From: Taxawa tesnikishii (nom. ined.)
Taxonomy: Eukaryota > Ascomycota > Dothideomycetes > Dothideales
Assembly (NCBI GenBank): GCA_030247885.1
Contig: JAPDRO010000020.1
Span: 558,001 to 622,000, forward strand
Length of the DNA: 64,000 nucleotides
Direction of reading: 5' to 3'
Shown: positions 31,378-43,187 of the stretch, piece after piece
Numbering within the stretch: the first letter of the stretch is position 1
How the letters are laid out: every line of letters starts with the position of its first letter
Program-made: the position numbers and the translations under genes
The notes under the pieces: generated by a model
Told to the model about the DNA's origin: nothing
What the model saw: only the letters and a program-made list of their open reading frames with translations
The model's database searches: none

Positions 31378-33143
31378 TTAGCAGGAAGTGATGAAGACTC
31401 CGATCGGGCTGGGGTTCCAGTCCTCGAAGAACTCGAGCTCGTAACCGTTGGTAGAGCTGACTTCGATGCTCTCGGTCTGACCGGCAGCGCAAGCACCAGT
31501 GCTGACGACGTAGCTGTTACCGGGACTGACACTGCTGATGGAGCCGATCTGCTGGCCTTGACCGACGTTGCCGTAGGTGGTGGACTGAGAAGCAATGTTG
31601 TTCAGTTTGGTGAAGGTCAGACCACCGGAGCCGGACTGAGTGAAGCCGGAGGTCTCGAGTTGACTCTGCTGTGGGAACAGGAAGATCAGGGAGCACTGCT
31701 TGCCGGAGTACGAGCTCGGGATGTCAAAGTTGAAGATGGTCGACTTGGTCTGGCTGATGGTAGCGTTGTACTGGGTGCCCTCGGCCTTGTCGGGCTGGGA
31801 GGAGTCGACTGGGACGATGAGGTGTGGGGTCTCGTAAGCACCGGTCAGAGAAGTCTGGCAGGCGCTACCAGAGGCCTGAGATGAAGCAGTGCCTGAAGGC
31901 GCAGCGGAGCTTTGTGCGGCGCTCGATGCTGGCGCGCTGGAGGATGCTGAGGCGGAAGCACCTGGAGCGCTAGAAGCTGGCTGGGAGCCTGCTGGAGCGG
32001 AACCAGATGGGGCAGCGGTAGGGTGGCTAGATGGACCGTAGCCGGAGGGCTTGCCAGGAGCAGAAGAAGCTGACTGGGACGAAGCTGGGGCAGACGAGGC
32101 AGGAACACCTGGGGCCGAAGTAGTCGGAACGCCTGGGGCAGAGGAGCTTGGTGCGCCTGGAGCGGAAGAAGCTGAAGCACCCGGAGCAGAGGAAGCTGGA
32201 ACAACTGGAGCGCTAGATCCTGGAGCGGATGGAGTGCTAGCAGCAGGTTGGGTGACAGTGCTGACGCAAGAAGCTGGGCAAGCTCCGCCTTGGGAAGCGC
32301 CACCCTGAGCTGGAACGGTGACAGTGACGGTCTGGGTCTGGGTTACAGTGCTTGGCTGGCATGTGCCTGGTGCAGTGCTCTGGCTGGCACCTGGAACGGA
32401 CGAGGCAGGAGCGCTTGAAGCCGAAGAAGCTGGGGCACCTGGAGCGGAAGAGGCAGACGCGCCAGGGGCGGAGGTCTGCGCTGACTGAGAAGCAGGCGCA
32501 GATGGGGCCTGGGAACCGGCAGAGCTGGCCTGAGAAGCAGCTGGAGAAGACTGAGCAGCCGAGGATCCAGCGGGGGACTGGGCAGTAGAGGACTGAGCCG
32601 CAGAGGAGGCAGCACTGCTGGACTGTGCAGCAGAAGATGCGCCGCCAGAGCCAGAAGCGCACTTACCGCCAGTGCTCAGAGTGACGGAAGAACATCCCTG
32701 CTGGCCGGAGGGCGCAGCGGTGTAGATGTTGTAGCCGCCGTTCTGACCAGTTGGGCAAACCTGGAACTGAGTGTTACCGTTGTAGGCGAGGTCACCGTTG
32801 CTGTTAACAGAGAAGCCGCTTTGTGCTGCGGTCAACGTTAGCGACAACCATCGCACTGGCATACGCTGAACATACCGGTAGCGCCAGTATCGCACTGGAA
32901 CTGAGTTGTTGGGCTTGTGAGAATGCAGCCGCGGCCCTGACCATCGGTGATGGCACCGTCGTTGATGCAGTAGGAGCCGGCAGAGAGGCTGTTGTCTCCA
33001 ACACGGTTCTGGCCGTCAGAGAGCTGGCCGACGGTGCCAGACTGACCTCCAGAAGCAGTGAGCGAGAAGCAGCACTGATCCCTACGGAGGATGGCAGCAG
33101 AAGCGGTGAGGGCGAAGCCCAAAGGTGCGTAGACAGCCTTCAT
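31378..33143 (-). CDS. Secreted Ser/Ala/Pro-rich protein with But2 domain
   Basis: Predicted secreted or wall-associated glycoprotein; function unknown. The start at 33143 gives a signal peptide (MKAVYAPLGFALTASA AILRR). The N-domain is Cys-containing (RDQCCFSLTASGGQ..., SYCINDGAITDG, GRGCILTS) and is interrupted by a 50-nt intron (32826-32875). It continues QSGFSVNSNGDLAYNGNTQF. A middle region of over 200 residues is low complexity, built of SSAPG, ASSAPGA and AAQSS units, probably heavily O-glycosylated. The C-terminal But2-like domain is ETPHLIVPVDSSQPDKAEGT, STIFNFDIPSSYSGKQCSLI, FLFPQQSQLETSGF, ending VFITSC at 31378. No GPI signal follows the But2 domain. Despite the Pfam name (ubiquitin 3 binding protein But2), the signal peptide argues for an extracellular role. 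Confidence 0.85.
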
Positions 33144-35448
33144 CTTCTGGTTCGAGCAAACGAGAGAAGATGGAGAAAATGGAGAAGAAGTGAATGGACG
33201 AGATGAGTTGGTGATGAGATGGACACGGCAAACGGGGAGGAGGTACTTCACTTATATGCATCCTGTAGAAACAGCTCGGCGCTGCCGGTAACGGACGGGG
33301 ACGCACGATGGCAGAGCAATGACGACTGTCGTCCAGCTCATGTCGTTGAGGAGGCAATCGGGTGGCAGGCAAGTTGTGAGCTTGAGCTCCGCTCTGCAGC
33401 TCTGCAGGCTGCTCTCCGTACAAGGTAGGTTCGACCCGGAACCGTTGCAGCGGCACCAGTGCAGGAGCATGGCCACGTCGTGAGCGGTGGCACGTTCGAC
33501 AAGGGATCCACCATGATGGGAAACATGGTTTTCGGGTCCGATCGGTGATGTTCAGGTACCTCAATCGATGCAAGCTCAACGATGGAACCGGTACATGCGC
33601 GTACATGGCGCGGATGCTGATTGTAATTCTGTTCCTGGAAGCCATCCGAGACTTGCCAGTGATCCGCCCTGAGGGTGGGCTGAGTGTGGATCGAAAGCCA
33701 GGTACGCAGCCAGTCATGTCGAGATGCTATTCTAGGAACGTGGAGAAGCACGCTAAGAAATCTGGGGCCGCGTGGGTCCAGGTACGTAAGGCTTGAGGCA
33801 GTTCTTCCGCCTCAACCAGCCAGCTCCTAAAGTTCTTAGAAACGTGCGTCATGTTCGTTGAATCTGCTTGGTACTGCTCGTATCCGGCGTGGACGGCAGA
33901 GAAGGGTTGCAATACGCCGCTTCGCACGCGGTCTACCGCTAACAGTCACACGGCGGCATGTACAAGGCCCAAGAGGTAAGAAGCACCACAGAGGCTAGAA
34001 AACTGGGCCAGGCTTTCGAGTATGATTTTCAACATGCAGTGTTGCCTTGGGGACGTGTTCAACAGCCCACCGACTTTTGCATGGCTAATCCAGAGGATTC
34101 CACGAAAGCAACAGCGCGTTTGCAACTCTCACAACTCTTGCCAGTGTAATCGAGCGGATTGGACCCTTCAAATTCGTCTTTTGCGGGTGATGAAACTGGT
34201 CCAAGAGCTAACGAGGAAATAGCGGAGAAAATGTGGGGAGGCATGAACGCATGTTCCTGTCATTGCACATAACTGTTACTAACGTTGAACCAGAGCATGC
34301 TCGATCCAGGGGAAGCTGTTTGTTCTCAACATTGTTCGGAACTGCCATATCCCGGCACAGAGCATAGGCTGGGACGAAGCTGTTGTCGCTTTGCACCTCC
34401 ACGGAGATGTCGCCGATGCCTGTGTAGCCGCGGCTTTTGATGGCATTGAAATCGAGTCATCCACAACGAGCAAATGAAAGAGTTGAAGCAGACCTCGCGC
34501 CGGTAGCGTCGAACACTTCGTTCTTCGTGCTTCCAATAGCGGTCCAGGGGAACCTAGCAACTTCCTGCTCTGTGACGGAGGAGGCTGCACCCTTTGCATG
34601 CACACTCCAGTAGCTCAGTACTACTTTGCTGCACTAGTATTAGGAAGCGAACAATTCTGAGCGAAGCTTGAATGAAGTTCAAGTGGAGTCGGAATGGAGC
34701 GGAAACGAAGCGCGAGTGAAACCCGAGCTATTGCTGGCAGTTGCTCGCTCCCCAATGTCGCTAGGATGAAATAGTACTCCAGGCTGCGCGACCAATTGTG
34801 ACAGGAGCAAGGCTTTTGGAGCAACTGCGGGCCAAACAGAACTAGAGAAAGCCAGACTGTGTTCCCGGGCTAGAACCCCTCCCCAAGGGCTGAACACTGC
34901 TCAGCAATTAGGCGAAACAGCTCATTTGTTGCTATTGCAAGTCAGAAGTCGATTGAGACGACTGTTGTATTAGGGTTCCGGTGTCTCTCTGTTGCAGCTT
35001 CCCGCAAGAGGCGAGTAACCCATATCGTTAACACTGCAGTTGTAGGTATAGTAATGTTGCTGTTGCCTTGCCACAAGTGTTAACTCCAACTGTTGAGGGC
35101 TCGTCAGGTTCCACTTCGTTGGCCGCTACGGAAGTACTCGAATGGATAGAACTTATTGTACAAAACACTCGAGCTACTCTTACAGTACACAGTAAAACAG
35201 GGTTCTATAAGGTTGTGGATGGCCACGTAGTGTAGCAGGATGTACAGCCTTGTGAAGTGAGTATTGGCTAGGGTCGGGAAAACTGAAGTGACGCACCTGT
35301 TCGAAAGACAGTGTCGATTGAACTCGTTTCGGCAAAGACGACTGAGAATTCTTCCCGAACTGCTGAAAAGGGCAAGAGACTCGACGCAGCTCAGGGCAGG
35401 AACTGAGTGGCCCCAGTACTGCAGCTGAGGTATCTTCGAGTTGCTCCG
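33144..35448. other. 2.3-kb gene-poor stretch
   Basis: No supported coding region, tRNA or intact transposon. Open frames on both strands are short and overlapping. Base composition is not RIP-like. It may hold an unrecognised decayed element or a non-coding RNA; I cannot show either. Confidence 0.4.
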
Positions 35449-36012
35449 TCACTGTTGGGCCAGCACTTCCTTGACAGCTTTTGCAACCTCTGCCTTCTCC
35501 ACATTCTTTCCATCAAGATCACCACCTGGAGCAAGTAGCCTCTTCATGACTTCGCCGGCTGGGACTTTGCCGCCCGTGCCCCTCAGCTGGTCGACCGTTC
35601 TCGTGACGACATCCTTAATCTCCTCCTTGCCCATGGTCTGCACACTGCCAGCATATTCGTCCATGATAGCAATCTGCGCATCCTCACTCTCCTTGAGGTC
35701 TGACCGCCCAGCATCTGAGAACTCCTTTGCGGCAGTCTGTGCAGCTGTTGTCCTCTTCCTTAGCAAGCCAAGCACTTGCATATCTGTCTGTATAGGCGAG
35801 TTGGTCTTGGCAGAGTTGTTCACTTCAGCGAGAATGTTCCTGACGACGTTGAGTCTGTTCTTGTCCTTGGACTTCATCGCCGTCTTCAGGTCGCCTTTGA
35901 GCTTCAACAGGAGTGGTGATGCTGGGGCGTCGGTAGAGGAGTAGCGGCAGCAGCGCATATGCAGAGCAGCATTGCGCAGCACAGGCCGGCTTCGAGGGAC
36001 CGTGAAGGCCAT
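35449..36012 (-). CDS. AIM41: AIM41-like mitochondrial GatB/YqeY-domain protein
   Basis: Single-exon gene. The start at 36012 (MAFTVPRSRPVLRNAALHMR) opens an Arg-rich mitochondrial presequence. The YqeY domain follows: LLLKLKGDLKTAMKSKDKNR, LNVVRNILAEVNNSAKTNSP, VLGLLRKRTTAAQTAAKEFS, MDEYAGSVQTMGKEEIKDVV. The end is GGDLDGKNVEKAEVAKAVKEVLAQQ-like, written here only in part. The domain resembles the tail of GatB, the amidotransferase that makes Gln-tRNA, but AIM41's own role is not settled. The frame extends upstream to 36129, but the upstream residues do not look like a targeting peptide. Divergent from NUP170. Confidence 0.88.
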   Translation of the reverse strand: MAFTVPRSRPVLRNAALHMRCCRYSSTDAPASPLLLKLKGDLKTAMKSKDKNRLNVVRNILAEVNNSAKTNSPIQTDMQVLGLLRKRTTAAQTAAKEFSDAGRSDLKESEDAQIAIMDEYAGSVQTMGKEEIKDVVTRTVDQLRGTGGKVPAGEVMKRLLAPGGDLDGKNVEKAEVAKAVKEVLAQQ

Positions 36013-36411
36013 GTCTGGAGTATTTGCGAACGAGTGACTGTTTTGATGTGTTTGCGCAGATGTGAATGCCGTTGTCGAACCAGGCGAGAGAAATCCAAAG
36101 TCGCGCTTCTGCTCTTTCGGTCTGTGCACGCGAGCGCGTTTGCTCGTCGAGGGAGAGCTTCACCTGGAATTCATTGACTACCTTCACTCTCACCAAAACC
36201 TTGTTCCAGCCGCCTAGCCGTCCTTTTTCGAAGGGCTTCTCCAACACATTCGCGAATCTCTCTTCCTCCTTCAACATGTACGCCAACTAACATATCGCTG
36301 TATTGGAGCTGTATGAAGACAAAGAGAACGGCTTCTCCGCGCAACAACCCCAGGACTCGTTCTGGCATAAAACACCGATCCTTCTACTAATTCCTCCTAC
36401 CACGCAACGCG
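36013..36411. promoter_or_regulatory. Bidirectional promoter region, AIM41/NUP170
   Basis: About 400 bp between two divergent start codons. It contains C/T-rich sequence on the NUP170 side (36,370-36,411). No named motif can be supported. Confidence 0.5.
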
Positions 36412-39400
36412 ATGTCTTTCACCGCGACGCAGACGAATCCTCCTGCGACCCCTGCGCGCCAACTGCCGGGCGCGTTCCTCGCGACACCCGCTCCTAATAG
36501 ACAGCAATCGCAGCCTTCGATGTTCCGTTCCAACTCCGCTGCTGCGTTGCAGTCCCTCAGACAGAATGCGCCATCTCAGAGCCAGCAGTCAGGACCTCTC
36601 CGACAGACAAATGGTGGTGGGAACGGTTCGTCGCAGGCGGCGCCGAGCTTGACACCAGTCGAAAGAGCTGCGCGAATGATCAATGAGACTCTGGTCAGCG
36701 AGGGCAGATATCCTGATTTGGAAAACTACATTGGGCGTAAGCGAAGCAAATCGAAGTGATACCTGACTCAGGACTGACTTTGGATTTAAGAGGGCTATTC
36801 TGCGGACTACGACTTTGCGAACAACGCGGCGTGGAACCCATTCCAGAAGGTGAAGACGTACGACATCCCAGAGCAGGTCTTTGAACAGGCGAACAACGTC
36901 CAGATGAATGCAAAAGTTGGATTGCTGGCGGAGCTGAACCACGCCTTCATCGTTATCGACAATGCGTTATACTTGTGGGATTATACTCATCCAAATCCGG
37001 AGTTGATTGGATACGAAGAGCAACCGAACGCAATAACTGCCGTGAAGCTGGTGAAGCCACGACCTGGCGTATTTGTGCCTTCTATCACCCACTTGCTTGT
37101 CGTCGCTACTCACGCCGATATCATCTTGATCGGTATTGCAGCCCAGTCTGCGCCTGGAGGTGGAATGACCGTAGCCTTGTACAACACTCGCATGCACGTT
37201 TCAGTCAATGGACTTAATGTCAGCACCATAGAGGCGTCTCGCAAAACAGGCAGAATCTTCTTCGGTGGACGCGACAACGATGACGTGCATGAACTTACTT
37301 ACCAGCAAGAAGAGCGCTGGTTCGCTAGCCGATGCGGCCAGGTTAATCGCACTTCCAAGGGAATGGGCTCTGCCCTTACGAGTTACTTTCAAGCTGCCAC
37401 TGAGCATATTGTCCAGATGGTTGTGGATGATACAAGGGATCTTCTCTACACGCTGTCCTCCAAGTCAACCGTAAGGGTGTTCCACATGAAGTCGGGCGGA
37501 CTGGATCTGGCTCTGACCAAGACATTCTCGAACATCATCGGTAACATCGGCCACATGGTGCCTCGGACGGAGCTGTTCAGTCCAAATCATGGAGCGAAGA
37601 TTGTTAGCCTGAGTCCCATCACGGCAACTGAAGCGACTCGAGTGAGCTTGGTGGCTTTGACTTCCACTGGATGCAGGATATACCTGAGTGCCACCTCTGG
37701 AGCATTCTACGGAAGCAGTGCATCTAGCGCTCCTACCAGTATGCAAGTGCACCATGTTCGCTTTCCTCCAAGGGAGCACACACCGCAAGCACAACCTGGG
37801 CAGATTGTTCCTTATCAATCAAATAACCAGAACGTCGACCTGAACAGTCGGACTCTCCTGTTCACTGGAAACGGCGTGAGATATGCCCCTGGCTACTGCA
37901 TCTTCGTTCTGCCAGATCAGGACCCTCAAAGAGAACGGTTGTTCATGACCGCTCCAGACTCTGGCCGCATCGCGACTCCTCGCGATCCATCGCAGATCAC
38001 GAAATTCCCAGAGTCAGCTCAATTCTTCTCGCTCGGCATTAAAACGGAGGAGATTGGCCTTGCCAGTGCTCCTTTGCAGCAGCCTCCACACCAGCGGGCT
38101 TTGCAAACGAGCTTGCTGTCCAGTTCGATCAGACTGCGACCGAGTTTGCGCTTTTGACGTCTGGCGGTGTGCACACCTTCAGGCGGAGAAGACTTGTTGA
38201 CGTGTTCGCTGCCATGAAGCGTTACGGCGGAGACGCGGAGGGCCTGGAAGGAGAGGTAAAAAGATTCATCCGACTCTACAACCGTGCTGAAACAATGGCG
38301 ACGGCACTTGCTGTGGCCTGTGGGCAAGGTTCAGATGTCACATCAGACTCAAGAGTGGCCAGCATTACGGATCCCGAAGTCATCGAGTTCGCACAAAGGG
38401 TGTTCATTGAGCACGGTGGCAAGCCGATGCTCAATGAAAACTCTGTGTTGGACAACAACACGCCAGCTATCGACAATGTCCGGCCTTCTCCAAGACACGA
38501 AGGAATGTCGTTGTACGTTTCCAGGCTCGTTCGGTCTGTTTGGAAATCGCCGTTACTCCTCGAGAGCGTATCGCCAATGGGCGGCTTGTCCGTCACTCCT
38601 GCCGTTCCCTTGACGAAGCTGCAAGACATCCAGAAGTCGCTGAATTCACTCCAGGAGTTTCTGAGTAAGAACAAGAGCGCAATCGAAGGCTTGGCCGGCC
38701 CTGAAGCTTTGGGGCGTGTTTCGACAAAACAAGAGGAGGTCGCCCTTCAAGGCGAACACCGCGCGATGAACTCGCTTCTTCAGTTGATTGCCAGCATGAT
38801 CGAGGGCATCGCCTTCGTGCTTGTGCTCTTCGATGAGCGCGTGGAAGACATTGTCATGTCTCTACCAGATGCTTCCCGGCAACGCGTCCGACAGCTCAGC
38901 TTTGAGGGTCTTTTCTGTCATTCAGAAGGCAGGGATCTGGCCAAAGAGCTCGTCAAAGCCATCGTCAACCGTAACATCGCCAATGGATCGAACGTCGATA
39001 CTGTTGCGGAAGCCTTGCGGCGCCGCTGCGGCAGCTTCTGCAGTGCGGATGACGTGGTCATCTTCAAGGCTCAGGAACAGGTGAAGCGTGCGGCGGAGGC
39101 CGGCGCAAACTCCGAGTCCGGTAGAATGCTGCTGAACGAGAGTCTTCGTTTGTTTCAGAAAGTCGCAGCCGCGCTCTCCATGGAGCATTTGCAGTGGGCT
39201 GTCGAACACTACATTTCAATGGCCTTTTATGCCGGTGAGCCTCAGCTCCATTGTGACCGTAAAGAAAGTGTATACTGACACTTCGCAGGCGCCATACAGC
39301 TTGCCCTGAATGTGGCGCAAGAGTCTGATCGCGCAAACCGTGCGCTGTCCTGGCTTCGGGAGGACTGCCCCGAAAATGTGAGCCGTCGTTTGCCCTGTGT

Positions 39401-40678
39401 CATGAGCACGTTGCTGATTTTGAGAAGGACCCACGCAAGGCAGCACATGAAAGTAGGAAGCGATGCTACGACCTAGTCCATGCCGTTATTCAGTCGGTGG
39501 ACCAATCGTCCCAGCAATCCCCGCAGGTGGTAGACGGTCAGAGCACGGTCACGGCCAAGCGGAAGGCTGAGGCGTACGACGTGATCAACGACTCAGAAGA
39601 CGAAGTGTTTCAGAACAATCTGTACGACTGGTATATGAGCCAGGGCTGGAGTGATCGACTGCTCGAAATCAGCTCGCCATTCGTCACGACCTACTTGCGG
39701 CGGCGCATGGACAAGGACCCTGCGCATGCAGACCTTCTCTGGCGGTATTACGCACACCATAACAACTGGATTGAAGCAGCTTCCGTCCAGTTGTTGCTTG
39801 CAAAAGGTGGGTTTGCGCTAGATCTGGAGACTCGCATTGCGTACCTCAGTCGTGCAAAGACCAACGCCTCCATCCGGCAGACGTCTCTTCTTGATTCTCG
39901 TCAGTCGCGCCAGCAGCTGCTCCGTGAGATCTCTGATCTCCTTGATGTTGCCAATATTCAGGACGATATCCTGCAACGCATGAAGTCCGACCCTCGCCTG
40001 TCCGCAGAGCGTCGCCCACAGGTCCTTGCCCAGCTTGACGGCCCCATCCTCGACGTAGGCGAGCTCTTCAATCAGTACGCCGACCAAGCTGCGTATTACG
40101 ACATCTGCGTTCTTATCTACCACGTAGCAGACCATCGCAACGCTGCCGACATAACTGCGACATGGCAGGCCCTGATCGAGCAAACGCATACAGAGACCGA
40201 AACCGCTGGTGAGCCCTTGCCGTACGAGGCCGTTGCTCTCAAAGTACGCTCGCTTGGCTCACGACTCCGCCTTGCCGACGCTACATTTCCAATTCCAGTC
40301 CTCCTGCCTATGCTCGAACGTTACGCCTTCGAGTATCAGCGTGGCGTTGGACCTGCTACTTGGGTTCTGGATCTCTTCCTCAATCTCGAAGTACCACACG
40401 AGACGCTCCTGCCGGTCCTCGAACAGATGTACTACACCAACGAGCAGCCGTTCCAGGGTCGGAACAAGCGCGTCCTGGCCGGTGACCTAGTCTACCTGCT
40501 GGAGAAATGGTTTCTGGACAGTGAACGCCGGGGCGAGCGGATGGTTTTTGGCGGTGAAGAGAACGCGGCTGCTGTGGAGGAGATTCTGGCAGGTCTGCTA
40601 AGGAGTGGAGATTTGGAAGCGCAGCACAGAGAAGGTGCGGAGATTCTGAGAAGCAGAATCGCGCAGGCTATGAGATAG
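36412..40678 (+). CDS. NUP170: Inner-ring nucleoporin Nup155/Nup170
   Basis: Large scaffold nucleoporin of the inner ring of the nuclear pore. A disordered Gln/Ser/Pro N-terminus (MSFTATQTNPPATPARQLPG) leads to AARMINETLVSEGRYPDLEN, a short intron, then the beta-propeller: YDFANNAAWNPFQKVKTYDI, NHAFIVIDNALYLWDYTHPN, EASRKTGRIFFGGRDNDDVH. An alpha-solenoid follows (FAAMKRYGGDAEGLEGEVKR, LQLIASMIEGIAFVLVLFDE, EAASVQLLLAKGGFALDLET, LPMLERYAFEYQRGVGPATW), ending IAQAMR at 40678. Introns also lie at about 39,236-39,289 and 39,379-39,430. At about 38,083-38,090 the frame changes with no intron: one base is missing between LQQPP and TPAGFANELAVQF. Unlike the other cases the run there is only CC. Length fits the family once joined. 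Confidence 0.9.
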
Positions 40679-41006
40679 ATCTAGAACAGGAGGGACGAGA
40701 GGGCATCTTGGGTAGGCGTGCTTTTTAGCGCTGGAGTTTTCAGTGGTGAGGGAGTCATTTGGAACGCGGACAAGCGCTCCTCAGTGTATCAAAACTGGTT
40801 TGTAGACATGTGGACTGTGAAACTACGATAGCAATGCATAGGTAGCCAATGCATGGCTGATCGTCGAAAATCCAGAATGGCGGAAAGCTCCGAGTGATCA
40901 TGTCGGGCCTGTCAGCTTCCAACGCGTACACATAACCTCTCTCTCATCAACTCGGTCACACCCAACAATCTACAGGTGGTCCGTCGACTCGTCGGAAAGT
41001 CACAGC
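40679..41006. other. Spacer between NUP170 and the EXPERA gene
   Basis: NUP170 3' flank and promoter of the next gene, both rightward. Nothing else was seen. Confidence 0.5.
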
Positions 41007-41739
41007 ATGGCGACATCAATCCTCAGTCGCAAGTGCGACCTCGTGTACCTGTTGTTCTTCATCATACATATACCAATAATTTTCAGTATGCGGCGATGTC
41101 CCTCCATCCATCCGTCCATTCATAATGTACGCCAACTGATAGCACAACACAGTGGTCGACATCACGCCGCTGTATCCTGCGGCGTTGAAACCGCAATTTA
41201 TGACCGATTTGAGGCAATGGTACATCACAACCTACCGGGATCAATTCTTCATCCAGCCGCCGTAAGTCTACAGCCCACCTCCGCCCCTACTCTTACCACT
41301 AGAGCTCTTTTGACCTCCATCCACTCCGCTCCTTCCTTTTGCTTACATGCAGCATAGAGCATGGTTCAACACGTACATGTGGATGGAGCTCCTCTACCAC
41401 GTGCCCGTCAGCGCGTGGGCGATTGGAGCGCTGTTGCGCGATGACCCGAGGCTGCCGATTCATCTGCTTGTTTTCGCGGTGCAGACGGGAATGACGACTT
41501 TGACGTGCATTGCGGACTACTTGTCTTGGAGCGACTACCAGAACCAGGATAAGATCGAGTTGGGCAAGCTGTACGTGCCGTATCTGGCGCTGGGTGAGTA
41601 ACCAATGGTTCTGTATCCATCGCACATGGGCGTTTTTGTTTACTTGCACATAGCGGTCTTCATGGGTGTTGATATGTTCGGGAGGCTCAACGCCATGCTG
41701 AGCAAACGGGGAATCGAGAGTGCGAAGAAGACTGCGTAA
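41007..41739 (+). CDS. EXPERA-domain membrane protein, TMEM97/sigma-2 like
   Basis: Four-TM endoplasmic-reticulum-type protein of the EXPERA family (TMEM97, EBP relatives), associated in animals with sterol handling; the fungal role is not established. Four exons: MATSILSRKCDLVYLLFFII HIPIIF; then VDITPLYPAALKPQFMTDLR QWYITTYRDQFFIQPP; then AWFNTYMWMELLYHVPVSAW, AIGALLRDDPRLPIHLLVFA, LTCIADYLSW, LGKLYVPYLAL; and a last exon FMGVDMFGRLNAMLSKRGIE ending SAKKTA at 41737-41739. The C-terminal Lys-rich end would suit ER retrieval. All junctions keep frame. Confidence 0.85.
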
Positions 41740-43187
41740 TCCCGCGACTTGGAGCGTGAGAACCATAGCGACTGCTGGAAGCGAAATCTCTGACCACACT
41801 GGCTAGAGAAATTTTCGAGCATCTGGAGCGACCTCCTCATCTACAAAGACGCTTGCTCCGCGAGAAGGTTCGCTACTCGAGGAAAGCTTCGGGCACAAAG
41901 GAAACTGAAGCATCAACAACCAAGCCTTTGGCTATCAACAACACCTAATTGGCTGAGCGATCACACCCAACGAATAAGACAGCCACGTTCACGCTCCTCC
42001 GTAGTCCGTGGTGATGATATAGCAGCCGCTATCTACTATACTATGTTTCTTGGCATGTCACAAGCACAGACTTGCGGCTTTGGGGCCGGTGGCTTGCACC
42101 CCTGATTACACGTCTACCCTTGCCCTGTGCCGTTGTGAAACACCGATGATTGACATAACCCCCAAGGAACTGACGGAATTACGCCATTGACCGCTCGAAG
42201 AGAGGGAGGGTGATTGCTGCTGCCTTTTCGTCCGCGGTGGCTGTGTTTCCTGCTATTGAGATAGGAACTATCAACTTATGCTTGTGATTGTGCACCGAGA
42301 ACGCATTCATAGCGGGGTTCGTATATCGTCTAGAGCACTGCCGAATGCTATCTCATTATCGTGTACCTGCGTCTGCATGTCACATAATCTTCGGGTGTAC
42401 CCGCATCACGAAACGGCCAAGGACAACGCGCGTTGAGAAGACCGGACCTTCTTCCTTGCACAAACCTCCTGGTTCGTTCCCGTGCAAATCTCGACCGGTT
42501 AAACTAGAAACGCCTCCATCTGCAGCTCTCCGGACTCACCCGCCAGCAAACTCGCAAAGGATGATGTTTCCGTCAGTGGTGATACTGGGTGTACGGTAAG
42601 TGACAGTAGCGGGCCCAGCTCAACAGCAGAGCGCGGTATGCTTCGCTGAACAGGACCCGAGCCTTTTGCGACCCTTATAGTCTATAACGGGTTTTCGGTC
42701 CGGTCCTGCATACTCGCCATCCGTCGAGCCGCTGCGGACCTCTGCCGTCTCTCGTATCTCATCCTGCACAGACCCAACTTTACAAAGGTGCGACATGGCG
42801 CGCCAGTTTGCCTTGGTCAGCGGCGCTCACCTTCTCTGGGCGGTCGGCCATGGAGATTGTTGCTTGGCTTGCCAGTGTGGAGCGCTGTTCATGCTGGGAT
42901 TCACCTAGAAACTACTTGTTAAGTCCTGCTGCCGCTTTCCTAGCTCTTCTCTTCTTCTGTCATCACTGGTTGATTTCGAACGCTGTCCTAGCTGACAAGT
43001 TCCCACGCTCGTTACTTGAACCTATCTTTGGCTGTGCCAGTGTATCTTACGTTCTCCACTCCGGACAATACGAGCCCGTTTCCCGGACATCTTATACTGC
43101 ACGTTACCAGCCGTCTCTTCACGAAAGTCTCAGGAAGTTTATCAAAAAGTCCTTGCAAGCCTGTGTACATCTCACCGATTCACCAAG
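41740..43187. other. 1.45-kb spacer before the CBM18 gene
   Basis: No supported gene. Open frames (e.g. 42288-42599, 42808-43191) have no domain or signal peptide. Presumably includes the promoter of the CBM18 protein gene. Confidence 0.45.
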
